A DNA stretch of 64,000 nucleotides, from positions 1,139,001-1,203,000 of the forward strand of contig NZ_JAGT01000001.1 of the NCBI RefSeq assembly GCF_000526795.1, given 5' to 3'. Numbering within the stretch: the stretch's first letter is position 1; each line of letters opens with the position of its first letter. The stretch is from Ruminococcus flavefaciens AE3010. GTDB lineage: Bacteria; Bacillota; Clostridia; Oscillospirales; Ruminococcaceae. The position numbers and the translations under genes are program-made. Of this stretch, positions 24,718-35,494 are shown in pieces. Below the pieces are notes generated by a model. It did no database searches and was not told where the DNA came from. It worked only from the letters and a program-made list of their open reading frames with translations.

Positions 24718-25410
24718 TTACTTTTTATTTTCCAAGTCCTTTTCAGCCTTTACCTTCTGTAAGTAAGATACTTCCAGTTCTTCGGGCTTCGAGAGCTTTC
24801 TTGAAACTCCTGCAAGGCACACGCCCATTGCGCTCTGCAAACGTCCCTGTGGGGGCGCGATGATGAACGCAGGCGAGCTGTATGTATTATAGAACTCCGC
24901 AGCGCCGTCGCCGCAGAGCATAGCTTCCTTAACGTTGAATGCAAGGTACTCCGCAAGCTCGTCACGGGATATTATCTGCTCCTCAGTGACCTGCTCGACG
25001 CAGTAGCCGTCGCTCTTGTAGGTACAGGTGTAGACCAGCTCTCCCCTCGCCTTCATAATGGCACATATATGACCCTTGTAGGCAAGGTTGCTGCAGGCAA
25101 GTCCTAAAAGCGTGGATACTCCGCAGCAATTTACGCCCAGCCCGAAGCTGAGAGCCTTTACTGCGGCGACTCCGATACGGAGCCCCGTATAAGAGCCCGG
25201 ACCGTTTGCAACGGCAATGCCCCCAAGGTCTGAGAGCTCCTTGCCTGCCTGTGCCATAATGTCCTTGACCATGGGCATAATGACCTGAGAGTGAGTTTTC
25301 TGTGTATAAACGGTAGTCTGAGCTAAAAACAGCTCGCTGTCCGAATCAAAAAGCGCTGCGGAAGCGGTCTTTCCCGAGGTATCAATCCCAAGCAGCAGCA
25401 AATCTTCCAC
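24718..25410 (-). CDS. tsaB: tRNA threonylcarbamoyladenosine protein TsaB
   Basis: About 230 residues. The first part LLLGIDTSGKTASAALF and the VANGPGSYTGLRIGV motif identify the ASKHA-type TsaB partner of TsaD in t6A synthesis. The start lies inside tsaE and is uncertain: TTG 25419, GTG 25410 or TTG 25401; the GTG is taken here. TsaD itself is not in the window. Confidence 0.88.
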   Translation of the reverse strand: MEDLLLLGIDTSGKTASAALFDSDSELFLAQTTVYTQKTHSQVIMPMVKDIMAQAGKELSDLGGIAVANGPGSYTGLRIGVAAVKALSFGLGVNCCGVSTLLGLACSNLAYKGHICAIMKARGELVYTCTYKSDGYCVEQVTEEQIISRDELAEYLAFNVKEAMLCGDGAAEFYNTYSSPAFIIAPPQGRLQSAMGVCLAGVSRKLSKPEELEVSYLQKVKAEKDLENKK

Positions 25411-25822
25411 CGTCCTCAATAATTATTTCCCTGTCGTTCTCACCGAGACTGTTTATGGTCACATAGATAGTTTCCTTTGGCAGGAACTCCGCAATATTCT
25501 CAGACCATTCCACTGCGGCAACATTATCCTCAAAGGGATAATCGTAAAAGCCTGTGGATTCAAGGTCGTCCTCGGAGTCGATGCGGTACATATCAAAGTG
25601 ATAGAGCGTTATGTGCTCACCGCGGTACTCGTTGACAAGGGCAAATGTAGGCGAGGTAACGCTGTCCCCCAGCCCCATTCCAATGGCAAGACCGCGGGTG
25701 AAAGTAGTCTTTCCAGCGCCCAGTCCGCCTTTATATGCTATCATGTCTCCTGCTTTCAGAAGTCCCCCCAGCTTTTCAGCTGCGGCAATGGTCTCCTGAG
25801 GAGAATGAGTTATTATCTTCAT
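25382..25822 (-). CDS. tsaE: tRNA threonylcarbamoyladenosine ATPase TsaE
   Basis: 146 residues. Walker A YKGGLGAGKTTFTRG (about 32-46), SPTFALVNEY and the EWSENI segment are hallmarks of TsaE, the ATPase that drives t6A synthesis with TsaB and TsaD. It starts 15 bases after fhs and overlaps tsaB by about 29 bases. Confidence 0.94.
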   Translation of the reverse strand: MKIITHSPQETIAAAEKLGGLLKAGDMIAYKGGLGAGKTTFTRGLAIGMGLGDSVTSPTFALVNEYRGEHITLYHFDMYRIDSEDDLESTGFYDYPFEDNVAAVEWSENIAEFLPKETIYVTINSLGENDREIIIEDGGRFAAAWD

Positions 25823-25837
25823 ATTTAATCAGTCCGC

Positions 25838-27511
25838 TCAGAAAAGTCCTGTGATAGTTCCGTCGCCCAAACAGTCGATATTCAGAGCCGCAGGAGCCTT
25901 TGGAAGTCCCGGCATTGTGAGGATATCGCCTGTGTAGATAACTACGAAGCCTGCGCCCGATGAGAGCTTTGCATCGCGGACGGTTATCTTGAAGTTCTTT
26001 GGCTTTCCGAGAAGATTTGGGTTATCCGAAAGTGAATACTGAGTTTTAGCAACGCAGATAGGCAGATCCCAGAAGCCGATATTCTCGATCTCCTTGATAG
26101 CCTTTTCAGCCTGAGCAGTAAATGTAACGCCCTCAGCGCGGTAGATCTCCTTGGCTATCTTCTCCACCTTATCCTTGATAGTTGCGTGAGTATCATAAAG
26201 GGGCTTGAACTCATTGTCGCCGCAAAGGTCGATAGCTTCGCATACCTTTTTAGCAAGGTCAGTACCGCCTTCGCCGCCCTTTGCGAATACCTCGCACATG
26301 GACACCTCAACGCCCATTTCGGAGCAGAAGTTCTCAACGAATTTTACTTCCTCGTCAGTATCTGTAGCAAATCTGTTGATAGCCACAACTACAGGAACAT
26401 GATACTTGTGCATATTCTCAATGTGAGTTCTCAGGTTCTCGATGCCCTTTTCAAGAGCCCACATATTCTCCTTGCCGAGGTCCTGCTTCTGAACGCCGCC
26501 GTTGTATTTGAGAGCCTTGATAGTAGCAACAAGAACTACGCATGAGGGCGCAAGTCCGCCGATACGGCACTTGATGTCAAGGAACTTCTCAGCGCCAAGG
26601 TCTGAGCCGAAGCCTGCCTCGGTAACAACGTAATCGCCAAGTTTAAGAGCAAGCTTTGTAGCTCTAAGTGAGTTGCAGCCGTGAGCAATATTTGCAAAGG
26701 GTCCGCCGTGGATAAATGCGGGGGTATTCTCCAGTGTCTGTACAAGATTGGGCTTGAGAGCGTCCTTGAGGAGAGCTGTCATAGCACCTGTACAGCCAAG
26801 GTCTCTTGCGTATATCGGCTCACCGCTGAGATTATAGGCAATGAGGATATTTCCAAGGCGTTCCTTTAAGTCATCAAGGTCGGAAGCAAGGCAGAGTATA
26901 GCCATTACTTCGGAAGCAACAGTGATATTGAAGCCGTCCTCACGTGGTACGCCGTTGGCTCTGCCGCCGAGACCGATGAGGATATTTCTCAGGGCTCTGT
27001 CGTTCATATCCATGCAGCGCTTGAACATTATCCTGCGCTGGTCTATCTGTAGGGTATTTCCCTGCTGGAGATGATTGTCTATCATTGCGCAGAGAAGATT
27101 GTTCGCAGCTGTGATAGCGTGCATATCTCCCGTGAAATGGAGGTTGATGTCCTCCATAGGCACTACCTGAGCATAGCCGCCGCCTGCTGCGCCGCCCTTC
27201 ATGCCGAAAACAGGTCCGAGAGAGGGCTCACGGAGAGCAAGAACGGTCTTTTTGCCGATCCTGCGCATGGCGTCCGAAAGTCCCACGCTTATGGTAGTTT
27301 TCCCCTCACCTGCGGGTGTTGGGTTTATAGCTGTAACAAGTATCAGCTTGCCGTCCTCATTGTCTGCAAGCTTTGTGTAGAGAGCCTCCGAAAGCTTAGC
27401 CTTGTAGTGACCGTAGGGCTCAATATCAGTCTCGTCTATGCCGAGACCTGCTGCGATCTCGTTAATGCGCTTCATTTCAGCGCTCTGGGCAATTTCAATA
27501 TCAGATAACAT
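25838..27511 (-). CDS. fhs: Formate-tetrahydrofolate ligase
   Basis: 557 residues, standard length. The ATP site [14 protein letters not shown] (about 66-79), the [22 protein letters not shown] segment and the DIHC-like region [15 protein letters not shown] are clear. It makes 10-formyl-THF from formate. In ruminal and gut acetogens and non-acetogens alike it feeds C1 units to purines. First gene of the fhs-tsaE-tsaB-rpiB-GNAT-upp operon with a GGAGG site. Confidence 0.97.
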   Translation of the reverse strand: MLSDIEIAQSAEMKRINEIAAGLGIDETDIEPYGHYKAKLSEALYTKLADNEDGKLILVTAINPTPAGEGKTTISVGLSDAMRRIGKKTVLALREPSLGPVFGMKGGAAGGGYAQVVPMEDINLHFTGDMHAITAANNLLCAMIDNHLQQGNTLQIDQRRIMFKRCMDMNDRALRNILIGLGGRANGVPREDGFNITVASEVMAILCLASDLDDLKERLGNILIAYNLSGEPIYARDLGCTGAMTALLKDALKPNLVQTLENTPAFIHGGPFANIAHGCNSLRATKLALKLGDYVVTEAGFGSDLGAEKFLDIKCRIGGLAPSCVVLVATIKALKYNGGVQKQDLGKENMWALEKGIENLRTHIENMHKYHVPVVVAINRFATDTDEEVKFVENFCSEMGVEVSMCEVFAKGGEGGTDLAKKVCEAIDLCGDNEFKPLYDTHATIKDKVEKIAKEIYRAEGVTFTAQAEKAIKEIENIGFWDLPICVAKTQYSLSDNPNLLGKPKNFKITVRDAKLSSGAGFVVIYTGDILTMPGLPKAPAALNIDCLGDGTITGLF

Positions 27512-27543
27512 AGTTATATCCTCCGAACTGTCATAATAATTTT

Positions 27544-27572
27544 ATTATACCACGTTTCGGCAGTAAATGCAA
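27544..27572 (-). promoter_or_regulatory. Promoter of the fhs operon
   Basis: On the minus strand TTGCAT (27567-27572), 17 bp, TATAAT (27544-27549). No THF riboswitch motif is seen in the short leader. Confidence 0.8.
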
Positions 27573-27603
27573 GGTTTGAAAAGAATATTTATATAACAGA
27601 GAA

Positions 27604-27626
27604 GGCTGCACCCAAAAAGTGCAGCC
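27604..27626 (-). terminator. Hairpin terminating the xylose/xylan operon
   Basis: GGCTGCAC-loop-GTGCAGCC lies about 45 bases after the last permease gene; on the minus strand it is followed by TTCTCTGTTATATAAAT, a weak U-rich tract. Confidence 0.65.
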
Positions 27627-27670
27627 CTCTAAGATTTAAGAAAGAAAAATGTGATAACATTAAGAACACT

Positions 27671-28525
27671 TTAGCCCTTGACACCGCCCAGTGCAACACC
27701 TGCGATAATGTACTTTGAAAGCAGGAAGTATGCAATAAGGATCGGTATTACGGTAAGTAACAGTCCCAGATAAACTGAACCGTACTCGGTTTTGTAAGCG
27801 TCTCCGTTGAGGAGAGATACCATCTGCGGCATGGTGTACTTCTTCATATCCGTGTTAAGGATCTGAGGCATAAACAGCTGGTTCCAGCTGGTTACGAACG
27901 AGAAGATAGCCTGTGTAGCCATAGCGGGCTTCATCATCGGAAGAACGATCTGGTTGAATATTCTGAATTCGCCTGCACCGTCGATTCTCGCAGACTGGAG
28001 TATCTCCATAGGAAGCGAGGGTATCATGTACTGTCTCATAAAGAATACAGTAGTAGGTGCTGCGATCGCAGGAAGTATAAGAGGCAGAAAACTGTTCGTC
28101 AGGTGTATCTTATACATGAATGTGTAGAAACCGATACTGCTTACCTGAGCAGGGATCATAAGCACTGCCATGATAACAGTAAAGAACGGTTTTCTGAGTT
28201 TCCAGTCATACGCAACGAGTGCGAATGCTGTCATTGTTGAGAAATAAACATTACAAGCTGTTGAACCAACAGAAACGATCAGTGAGTTTTTGAAACCCAG
28301 GAACGGATCAAAGGTCTTGCTCTTCATGAGTATACCCCAGTTTGTTTTGAGGTTCAGACCGGGTATGAATGATACCGCGTGGCTCTGGATCTCACCTGTA
28401 CTTCTCGTGGCGTTCACGATCATGATAATAAACGGAAAAATACTCAGAACAGTGAGAAGTATACAAAATGCATACGCAATGATCTTAAAGCCGTATGTAC
28501 TTGGCTTTTTATTTACCACTGCCAT
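27671..28525 (-). CDS. Sugar ABC transporter permease, MalG/CUT1 type
   Basis: 284 residues with six membrane helices and the permease EAA-like loop EILQSARIDGAGEFRIFNQIVLPMMKP. The start overlaps the previous permease gene by 13 bases. With the binding protein and second permease it imports an oligosaccharide, by context xylo-oligosaccharides. The operon lacks an ATPase gene; such CUT1 systems usually share an MsmX-type ATPase coded elsewhere. Confidence 0.93.
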   Translation of the reverse strand: MAVVNKKPSTYGFKIIAYAFCILLTVLSIFPFIIMIVNATRSTGEIQSHAVSFIPGLNLKTNWGILMKSKTFDPFLGFKNSLIVSVGSTACNVYFSTMTAFALVAYDWKLRKPFFTVIMAVLMIPAQVSSIGFYTFMYKIHLTNSFLPLILPAIAAPTTVFFMRQYMIPSLPMEILQSARIDGAGEFRIFNQIVLPMMKPAMATQAIFSFVTSWNQLFMPQILNTDMKKYTMPQMVSLLNGDAYKTEYGSVYLGLLLTVIPILIAYFLLSKYIIAGVALGGVKG

Positions 28526-29502
28526 TGGTTTACTCCTCCCTTCGACGCTCTGCGCGCTTCTTTCTTGGCTCTCTTGATCTCCTTATCCATCTTTATCTGT
28601 TCCTTATCTCGCATTATAAAGAACAGTACACCCGAGAGTGCAGCGATAATGATCCACATCAGCATACTTGCAGCAGATGCTCTGTTATACAAGTAGCTTC
28701 CTGCGAAAGCCTGATTGTAAATGAATACACTGGTCGTAAGTGTAGCTCTGTCAGGACCGCCCTTTAAGAAGAGGAACGGGATATCGAACATATTAAGTCC
28801 GCCGACAAGGCTTGTTACGAGTGTGTAAAGTAAGACAGTCTTTATGTTAGGTATTGTAATACGGAAGAAGGTCTGAACACCATTTGCTCCGTCGATCTCT
28901 GCTGCTTCGTAAATATCAGGGCTTATACCCAGAACGCCCGATATAAGAACTATCATGGTATTTCCGTACCATGTCCAGAACTGAATGAATACAACTATCA
29001 GTCGTGAAGCCATCTTACTGGTAAAGAAGTAGTAAGCTTCGTCTCTGATGCCTGATCTTGTGAGCAGGTCATTGACAGGTCCGATAGGATAGTTGAAAAG
29101 CGAATGGAACAGGATCGCAACTGTTGCAGCCGTAATAATGTTCGGCATATAGAAAACGACTTTGAAGAAGCCTTTTCCCTTGATCTCATTGCTGTGTGAT
29201 GTGAACCACGCAGTAAGAAGAAGTGCTATAGTGATCTGAGGGATAAAGTTCATTACCCAGATCAGAACGGTATTCTTCAGAGATACACGGAAAGAATCAT
29301 TCTGTAATATAAGTTTATAGTTTTCTAACGGATGCTCCAGAATGTGGAAGTTTTCGTTGTTAACACCTCTACAGTCTGTAAAGCCGAGGATCGCTGTATA
29401 AATAGTCGGGTACAGCGTAAATATCAAGAAAGCAACAACAAAAGGAATACTGAATAGGTATCCGTATTTGGAATAGCTAATACCTTTAAGCTTCGTCTTC
29501 AA
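28513..29502 (-). CDS. Sugar ABC transporter permease, MalF/CUT1 type
   Basis: 329 residues with six or more membrane helices and the loop DIYEAAEIDGANGVQTFFRITIPNI. The start is a TTG codon (29502) with AAGGAGG 10 bases before it; no ATG is suitably placed. The C-terminal end is strongly basic (KEIKRAKKEARRASKGG). Partner of the gene that overlaps its end. Confidence 0.92.
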   Translation of the reverse strand: MKTKLKGISYSKYGYLFSIPFVVAFLIFTLYPTIYTAILGFTDCRGVNNENFHILEHPLENYKLILQNDSFRVSLKNTVLIWVMNFIPQITIALLLTAWFTSHSNEIKGKGFFKVVFYMPNIITAATVAILFHSLFNYPIGPVNDLLTRSGIRDEAYYFFTSKMASRLIVVFIQFWTWYGNTMIVLISGVLGISPDIYEAAEIDGANGVQTFFRITIPNIKTVLLYTLVTSLVGGLNMFDIPFLFLKGGPDRATLTTSVFIYNQAFAGSYLYNRASAASMLMWIIIAALSGVLFFIMRDKEQIKMDKEIKRAKKEARRASKGGVNQWQW

Positions 29503-29530
29503 AGCCGTAAGCCTCCTTTATTTTTACAGG

Positions 29531-29556
29531 GCTGTACCGCATATCGGCGGTACAGC
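29531..29556 (-). promoter_or_regulatory. Perfect stem-loop between binding-protein and permease genes
   Basis: GCTGTACCGC and its exact complement enclose 6 bases, 18 bases after the binding-protein stop. There is no U-run. Stem-loops here are known to protect the upstream mRNA and give more binding protein than permease. Confidence 0.7.
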
Positions 29557-29573
29557 TCTGCAATGCTTAAAAA

Positions 29574-31031
29574 TTAGTGAATATCGAGCTCGTCAGCAAC
29601 TTCCTGCTTGAAGTCCTTGATAGCTTCGTCTCTTGACTTGTTGCCAGCTGTGTACTGACGAACCTGTCCACGCCACTTCTGGTTGATAGTCTCATCGTAA
29701 GGTGTGAGGTTCTTACCGTTTGCAAGCTTGTTACCGGCCTCGAAAGCGTCGAACATGTTCTGACCGCCGAGGAAGTCAACTTCGCCGTTGGACATCTTAA
29801 GAACAGTACCGGAAGCTACGCAGTCCTTAGTTGGGTTAGAAGTATCGAATGTACCGTTAGCCCACATGTACTGGAGACCGTCCTGTGTGCAGTTGAGAGT
29901 GATCCAGTCGATGAGCTCTCCAACGCCTTCCTTGACCTTGGAATCCTTGTTAGCCAATACCCATGTACCGCCCCAGAAGAAGCCGATTGGTGGCTGGCAA
30001 ACTGCCCAGTCGCCGTATGTACCGATAGAAGTATCGAGCTCCTTGATAGGATCGCCGTTTTCGTCCTTCTCACCTGTCTCCTTCCAAGAACCGCAGTTCT
30101 GTGAAAGTGTGTAGTTGATGAGCCATGCAGGACCGAAGAATCCGAGAACTTCCTTAGAGCCTTCGCCCTTCATATCAGCGAACCAAGCATCGCCCCAGTC
30201 CTCTGTATCGTTGTGATAGCCGTTGTCCTTGAGCTTCTTTGAAAGGTCGAGGAATTCCTCACGCTTAGGATCTATATTGAGCTTGCCGTCAACAACCCAG
30301 CCTGTAGGTGAGCTGTTCTCAACAGCGTGCCAGATATCACCGTCGCCTGATACGATTCCGTAGCCCTTGCCCTTGAGCTCTTCTGCGCACTCAAAGAACT
30401 TATCCCAGCTGTTTGAACCGCCGCCGATCTTCTCCTCAACTGTCTTAGGATCGTCTGAACCGAAAGCAGCCTTAGCAACTGAACGTCTGTAGATGAATGC
30501 ACCACCTGTAGCCTGGTAGCCAAGACCAACTACATTGCCGTTGTTTGAACCGATATCAACTGTGTACTGAGCGATGTCAGCAGCCTTGATCTCGTTGTCA
30601 ACATCGATGCCGAGATCCTTGTAAGGAGCAGCATAGCTTGCCATTTCGCCCTGTGTATACTTGAGAACGAATGCAGCCTCTGCACAGTACATATCAGGTG
30701 CATCGCTTCCGCCGCCTGTAAGAGCCTTGTCAAGTGCAGGCTGGTAAGCACCTTCTGTTGTAGGAACGATAGTTGTCTTTACTGTGTACTTCTCTGCAAA
30801 CTCAGGGTGCAGTGAGATGTACTTTTCAACCATCTTTGGAACTTCGTCTGTGAAAGACCACAGATTGATAGTCTGCTTGCCTTCCTTCTTTTCACCGCCA
30901 CCATTAGATGACTCGGACTGGCTTGTACCTGTATCGCCGTTGCCCTGATCGGATGATGACTTTGTACCGCCGCAAGCTGTAGCTGTTGCGAGCAGTGCAA
31001 GTGCTGAAATGAACGATAATGCTTTTTTCAT
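29574..31031 (-). CDS. Extracellular sugar-binding lipoprotein of an ABC importer
   Basis: 485 residues. Lipobox ATACGG puts the lipidated Cys near residue 20, followed by a Ser/Gly-rich linker and a family 1 solute-binding fold from about 55 (INLWSFTDEVPKMVEKYISLHPEF). The size and Trp-rich sugar pocket (DWGDAWFADM, FFWGGTWVLAN) suit oligosaccharide binding; xylo-oligosaccharides are suggested by xylA and GH3 upstream. Its AGGAGG-like site (TTGGAGG) is strong. Confidence 0.92.
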   Translation of the reverse strand: MKKALSFISALALLATATACGGTKSSSDQGNGDTGTSQSESSNGGGEKKEGKQTINLWSFTDEVPKMVEKYISLHPEFAEKYTVKTTIVPTTEGAYQPALDKALTGGGSDAPDMYCAEAAFVLKYTQGEMASYAAPYKDLGIDVDNEIKAADIAQYTVDIGSNNGNVVGLGYQATGGAFIYRRSVAKAAFGSDDPKTVEEKIGGGSNSWDKFFECAEELKGKGYGIVSGDGDIWHAVENSSPTGWVVDGKLNIDPKREEFLDLSKKLKDNGYHNDTEDWGDAWFADMKGEGSKEVLGFFGPAWLINYTLSQNCGSWKETGEKDENGDPIKELDTSIGTYGDWAVCQPPIGFFWGGTWVLANKDSKVKEGVGELIDWITLNCTQDGLQYMWANGTFDTSNPTKDCVASGTVLKMSNGEVDFLGGQNMFDAFEAGNKLANGKNLTPYDETINQKWRGQVRQYTAGNKSRDEAIKDFKQEVADELDIH

Positions 31032-31086
31032 TTTTCTTGACCTCCAATTATTTAAAATTGATATATATCTTGACAGTCCGCTTAAA

Positions 31087-32400
31087 TTACAGACTGAAAA
31101 GAACGTTGTTTACGATAGACTCCAGCATTTCCTGTCTGCCGCTTGAGAGTGAAGCTGTAACCTCGCCCTTTTCGAGAGCATACTTTTCGAGAGATGCAAA
31201 GTCTGCCTTGCCTGCGATGATGTCAGCGCCGATGCCTGACTTCCATGAAGCATATCTGTCCTCTGTGAACTTGTCGATGCGTCCGTCCTCAACGAGCTTG
31301 AGAGCAGCTCTGAAGCCGAGTGCGAATGCGTCCATACCTGCAATATAGCTGTAGAAGATATCTTCGGGAGTGAAGCTTCCTCTTCTTGCCTTAGCGTCGA
31401 AGTTGAGACCGCCGTTTGTGAAGCCGCCAGCCTTGATAACCTCGTACATGCACATTGTTGTGTCATAGATGTTTGTCGGGAACTGGTCTGTATCCCAGCC
31501 AAGGAGCGGATCGCCCTGGTTAGCGTCGATAGAACCGAATACACCGTTGTCTCTTGCAACACGGAGCTCATGCTGGAATGTGTGCTGAGCAAGTGTAGCG
31601 TGGTTAGCCTCGATGTTCATCTTGAAGTCCTTGTCGAGACCGTACTTTCTGAGGAAGCCCAGAACAGTAGCTGTATCGAAATCATACTGGTGCTTTGTAG
31701 GCTCCTTTGGCTTAGGCTCGATGTAGAAATCACCTGTGAAGCCGATTGAACGTCCGTACTCAACAGCCATCTTCATAAGACGAGCCATATTGTCAAGCTC
31801 AAGACCCATGTTTGTGTTGAGGAGAGTCTCGTAACCCTCACGGCCGCCCCAGAATACGTAGCCGTTACCGCCGAGCTTTACAGTAGACTCAAGAGCCTTC
31901 TTGATCTGTGCAGCTGAGAAAGCGAAAACGTCTGCGGAAGGTGAAGTACCTGCACCGTGCATGAATCTTGGGTGATCGAAGCACTTAGCTGTACCCCAGA
32001 GGCACTTCTTGTCGCCCATAGCTGTCTTCATGTAATCTGTAACGATGTCGAGCTGAGCATTTGTGTCCTTTAAGCTGCCGTACTCGGGAGAAAGGTCACG
32101 GTCGTGGAAGCAGTAGTAGTCGATGGAAAGCTTATCCATGATCTCCTTAGCTGCGTCTACCTTAGCCTTAGCTCTTGCAGCAGGATCAGTCTGACCCCAT
32201 GACTTGTCTGTTGTGCCGCAGCCGAACATATCTGTTCCGTCGCCGCCCATTGTGTGCCACCATGAAAGAGCAAACTTGAGATGGTCGCGCATCTTCTTGC
32301 CGTTGATCACTTCATCGGGATTGTAGTACTTGAATGAGAGGGGATCTGTGCTGTCCTTGCCCTTATACTCGATCTTGCCGATATTCTTGAAAAATTCCAT
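31087..32400 (-). CDS. xylA: Xylose isomerase
   Basis: 437 residues from the ATG at 32400 ([14 protein letters not shown]), with GGAGG 11 bases before it; an ATG at 32427 would add nine residues without a ribosome site. The active-site parts are present: FHDRDL (catalytic His), [48 protein letters not shown] and [17 protein letters not shown]. It turns xylose into xylulose; xylulokinase is not in the window. Confidence 0.97.
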   Translation of the reverse strand: MEFFKNIGKIEYKGKDSTDPLSFKYYNPDEVINGKKMRDHLKFALSWWHTMGGDGTDMFGCGTTDKSWGQTDPAARAKAKVDAAKEIMDKLSIDYYCFHDRDLSPEYGSLKDTNAQLDIVTDYMKTAMGDKKCLWGTAKCFDHPRFMHGAGTSPSADVFAFSAAQIKKALESTVKLGGNGYVFWGGREGYETLLNTNMGLELDNMARLMKMAVEYGRSIGFTGDFYIEPKPKEPTKHQYDFDTATVLGFLRKYGLDKDFKMNIEANHATLAQHTFQHELRVARDNGVFGSIDANQGDPLLGWDTDQFPTNIYDTTMCMYEVIKAGGFTNGGLNFDAKARRGSFTPEDIFYSYIAGMDAFALGFRAALKLVEDGRIDKFTEDRYASWKSGIGADIIAGKADFASLEKYALEKGEVTASLSSGRQEMLESIVNNVLFSL

Positions 32401-32419
32401 TAATGATTTTCCTCCATTG

Positions 32420-34498
32420 TTATACATTTATTTTCAGAGTAGTGCATTTCTTGCCTGTCAGCTTTTCGCTGAGTTCGTCGGGCTGTGAAGTTCCTGCATA
32501 GAGGGTGAACTCACTGCCTTCCTTGACCCACTCGCCCTTTTCGTTGACTGCCATTGTGGCTCTTTCAGGAAGAGTGATCTGTACGATCCTGCTCTCGCCT
32601 GCGTCAAGTGCGACTCTCTTGAAGCCGCAGAGACTGTGGTTGGGAACTGCGTTCTCCGAATAACCTTTGATATAGAACTGGACTACATCTTCTGTAGCGC
32701 GGCTGCCTGTGTTTGTTATCTTCACTGAAGCAACGCCGTTCTCAAAAGTGAGCTCCGAGCACTCTGTCTCGGAATATGTAAGTCCGAAGCCGAAGGGATA
32801 AAGAATATTGCCCTCGGAATATCTGTAAGTACGGTTCTTCATGCTGTAGTCCGAGAAATCGGGCAGCTTTGAAGCGTCCTCATAGAATGTAACGGGAAGC
32901 TTTCCTGATGGAGATGTCTTGCCGAAGAGTATATTCGCAAGAGCTCTTCCGCCCAGCTGACCCGGATACCATGCCTGGATAAGTGCATCGCAGTCTGCTT
33001 CAACATTTATGGCACTGCCTGCAGCAGTTACTATGATGACAGGTTTTCCTTTAGCCATTACCGTCTTTACAAGCTTTCTCTGTGACTCGGGAAGTCTCAG
33101 GTCGTTCTTGTCACCTGACGAGAACTCGTTTCCTGTGTCGCCCTCTTCGCCCTCGATAGTAGCGTCAAGACCTACACAAAGCACTACGATGTCCGAATGC
33201 TCTGCAATTATCTCAGCCTCGGCGAGTCTGTCGTCGGGGAGCGCCAGATTCATGCATCTGTCCTTGTAGAGGTGACTTCCCTCGGAGAAAAGAACTCTGC
33301 CGTCAAATGCCTCACGGATTCCGTCAAGGAATGTGACGTACTCGTCGGCTCTGCCGTTGTAGTTGCCCTCAAGTGCGGGAACGCTGTCGGCATTTGGTCC
33401 GATAACTCCGATAGTCTTGTATTTCTTGCCGTCAAGCGGCAGGATACCGTTGTTTTTAAGGAGCACCATCGCTCTCTCCGAGCATTCCAGAGCGAACTTC
33501 TTGTGCTCGTCGCAGGCTACGATGTCGTAATCAAGTCCGTCAAATTCTGTGGACTTGTCGAACATACCCAGCCTTATTCTTGTTCTCATCAGCTTTACGC
33601 AGGAACGTCTCAGGTCTTCCTTGGTGATAAGACCCTCGTTGTATGCAATAAGAAGATGAAGATATGTATTTCCGCAGTTGAGGTCGCAGCCTGTTTTGAG
33701 TGCCAGTGCAGCGGACTCGGGAGCGGTCTTTGTAACACCGTGGTTGGTGTGGAAATCTCTCAGCGCCCAGCAGTCTGAAACGAAGTGACCGTCAAAGCCC
33801 CATTCCTCAAGCTTTTTCATGAGGAACTTGCTTGCGCAGGCAGGCTCGCCGTTTACACGGTTGTAAGCGCCCATGACGCTCTCTACCTTGGCTTCCTTTA
33901 TGAGAGCCTCGAAAGCCGCCATATAGGTCTCGGTCATATCCTTCATGGTTGCCTTTGCGTCAAACTCATGTCTTGTAGCCTCGGGACCGCTGTGAACTGC
34001 GAAGTGCTTGGCACAGGCAGCTGTTCTCAGTACCTTGCCGTCGCCCTGTAAGCCCTTGGCATAAGCAACACCGAGTCTGGCAGTAAGGAACGGGTCCTCA
34101 CCGTAGGTCTCCTGACCTCTTCCCCATCTCGGGTCGCGGAATATATTTACGTTTGGTGACCAAAGAGTAAGTCCCTTGTAGATATCGCGGTCACCGTGAG
34201 CGGAATATTCATTATATTTAGCTCTCGCTTCAACAGAAGTTATCTCTCCTGCCTTATGTACAGCCTCCTCATCGAACATTGCTGCCATACCTATTGTCTG
34301 AGGGAACATTGTAGCTGTTCCTGCTCTTGCTACGCCGTGCAGACCCTCGCTCCACCAGTTGTAAGCGGGTATCCCAAGACGGTCTACCTTTGGCGCGTCA
34401 TATTTGAGCTGCTCTGCCTGTTCCTCCACTGAAAGCCTGTCCGTAAGATCTTCGGCTCTTTCAAGTGCGGATAATGCTTCATTCAAATATTTTTCCAT
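32420..34498 (-). CDS. GH3 beta-xylosidase/glycosidase, cytoplasmic
   Basis: 692 residues and no signal peptide, so it should act inside on imported oligosaccharides. Order: GH3 barrel (about 20-300), the KHFAVHSG motif, nucleophile Asp in [13 protein letters not shown] (about residue 245), alpha/beta sandwich (about 340-560) with the [19 protein letters not shown] segment, and a fibronectin type III-like end (about 590-690). The [15 protein letters not shown] start and [12 protein letters not shown] segment are those of the plant-like beta-xylosidase/arabinosidase group. Neighbouring xylA supports xylosidase activity. It has its own promoter. Confidence 0.92.
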   Translation of the reverse strand: MEKYLNEALSALERAEDLTDRLSVEEQAEQLKYDAPKVDRLGIPAYNWWSEGLHGVARAGTATMFPQTIGMAAMFDEEAVHKAGEITSVEARAKYNEYSAHGDRDIYKGLTLWSPNVNIFRDPRWGRGQETYGEDPFLTARLGVAYAKGLQGDGKVLRTAACAKHFAVHSGPEATRHEFDAKATMKDMTETYMAAFEALIKEAKVESVMGAYNRVNGEPACASKFLMKKLEEWGFDGHFVSDCWALRDFHTNHGVTKTAPESAALALKTGCDLNCGNTYLHLLIAYNEGLITKEDLRRSCVKLMRTRIRLGMFDKSTEFDGLDYDIVACDEHKKFALECSERAMVLLKNNGILPLDGKKYKTIGVIGPNADSVPALEGNYNGRADEYVTFLDGIREAFDGRVLFSEGSHLYKDRCMNLALPDDRLAEAEIIAEHSDIVVLCVGLDATIEGEEGDTGNEFSSGDKNDLRLPESQRKLVKTVMAKGKPVIIVTAAGSAINVEADCDALIQAWYPGQLGGRALANILFGKTSPSGKLPVTFYEDASKLPDFSDYSMKNRTYRYSEGNILYPFGFGLTYSETECSELTFENGVASVKITNTGSRATEDVVQFYIKGYSENAVPNHSLCGFKRVALDAGESRIVQITLPERATMAVNEKGEWVKEGSEFTLYAGTSQPDELSEKLTGKKCTTLKINV

Positions 34499-34518
34499 TA
34501 AGCATTCTCCTTTCTTAA

Positions 34519-34546
34519 ATTATACTATATTTTGTTTACAATGCAA
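34519..34546 (-). promoter_or_regulatory. Internal promoter before the GH3 gene
   Basis: On the minus strand TTGCAT (34541-34546), 16 bp, TATAAT (34519-34524), in the 59-base gap after the mutarotase-like gene. Confidence 0.65.
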
Positions 34547-34557
34547 TTATTTTTTTG

Positions 34558-35448
34558 TTACAATTTACTTACAATCTCTTCTACAGCTTTTTCAGCAGGC
34601 TTATCGGAAGCTGACAGCTCCCATGTTTCCTTCATTGAAGCGGTCTCTCCCGGCTTGTAGCTTCTCAACTCGCCGAGTATCTCGCACTCAAGGAAAAGGC
34701 TGTTTGTATAGGTTTCAAAGTTACAGCAGAAATCAGGATACTCAACATTTTCATATCCGTCGAAGCTGACTTTAAGGATATTGCTGCCGTTTACATATAC
34801 TATCTGTTTTTCCGTAACATTGAAGCCTGTCTTGAAAGGCTTTTTTGCCTTGGTGTCCTGTTTCAGCAGGGCGTATCTGTCAGTGAGAGTGAATCTCTCA
34901 TCTTTTATGTCAGAGTAGCTCCACAGAGCCATTGTTCTGTTCGGAAGATAGCCGTTGTCATCTCTGCACAGCGGAACGATCTCCGTTCCACCTGCTGCCA
35001 GTCCCGTAACGGACCACGGTGAAAACCTTGACGGCTTATCCGAGCAATTTGTGATCCTGTTGTCGATAGTCACAGTATTGTCGTCGCCCATAGTTATCAC
35101 AAGCTCAAACTGCTTATCGAATTTTGTTCTTGCAGGTCTGAGGGTAAGTGTACCATTGTCAAAAAACGACTCGACCTTAGAATTATCAGGAAGATAGGTC
35201 TCGGGCATCTCCTCGGGAGCGCACCAGATACGGTGTCCGCCGTAAGCGTACCACACGCCGTAGCCGTTGTTCATCTCGTAGAAATTCCTGTCAATATCCT
35301 CAAAAAGCACATTCTTCCCGTCAATAAAGCCGAAAAAAACGATCCTCGGTCCGACATCAGTAGTAGCAATAAGCTTTATGCTGCCGTTCTCGAGGCACTG
35401 ACATTTCCCGAAATTCTTATATTCGGTCTCATAGCATTTTACAGACAT
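34558..35448 (-). CDS. Mutarotase-like sugar protein (DUF4380-like)
   Basis: 296 residues, no signal peptide. All-beta make-up with an early IKLIATTDVGPRIVFFGF strand pair and YGGHRIWCAPEE, as in galactose-mutarotase-fold proteins of the DUF4380 kind. The later FSPWSVTGLAAGG segment is also typical. It may interconvert anomers of xylose or xylo-oligosaccharides, but members of this family are mostly uncharacterised. It is the first gene after the divergent AraC control region and leads the xylosidase operon. Confidence 0.75.
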   Translation of the reverse strand: MSVKCYETEYKNFGKCQCLENGSIKLIATTDVGPRIVFFGFIDGKNVLFEDIDRNFYEMNNGYGVWYAYGGHRIWCAPEEMPETYLPDNSKVESFFDNGTLTLRPARTKFDKQFELVITMGDDNTVTIDNRITNCSDKPSRFSPWSVTGLAAGGTEIVPLCRDDNGYLPNRTMALWSYSDIKDERFTLTDRYALLKQDTKAKKPFKTGFNVTEKQIVYVNGSNILKVSFDGYENVEYPDFCCNFETYTNSLFLECEILGELRSYKPGETASMKETWELSASDKPAEKAVEEIVSKL

Positions 35449-35494
35449 TCATACATCACCTTTCGTTTGCTCTATCGATATTATATTACACTTT

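Noticed and set aside
27512..27670. Possible THF riboswitch before fhs.
   Set aside because: The leader is short (about 30 bases after the predicted start) and the conserved THF aptamer parts are not there.
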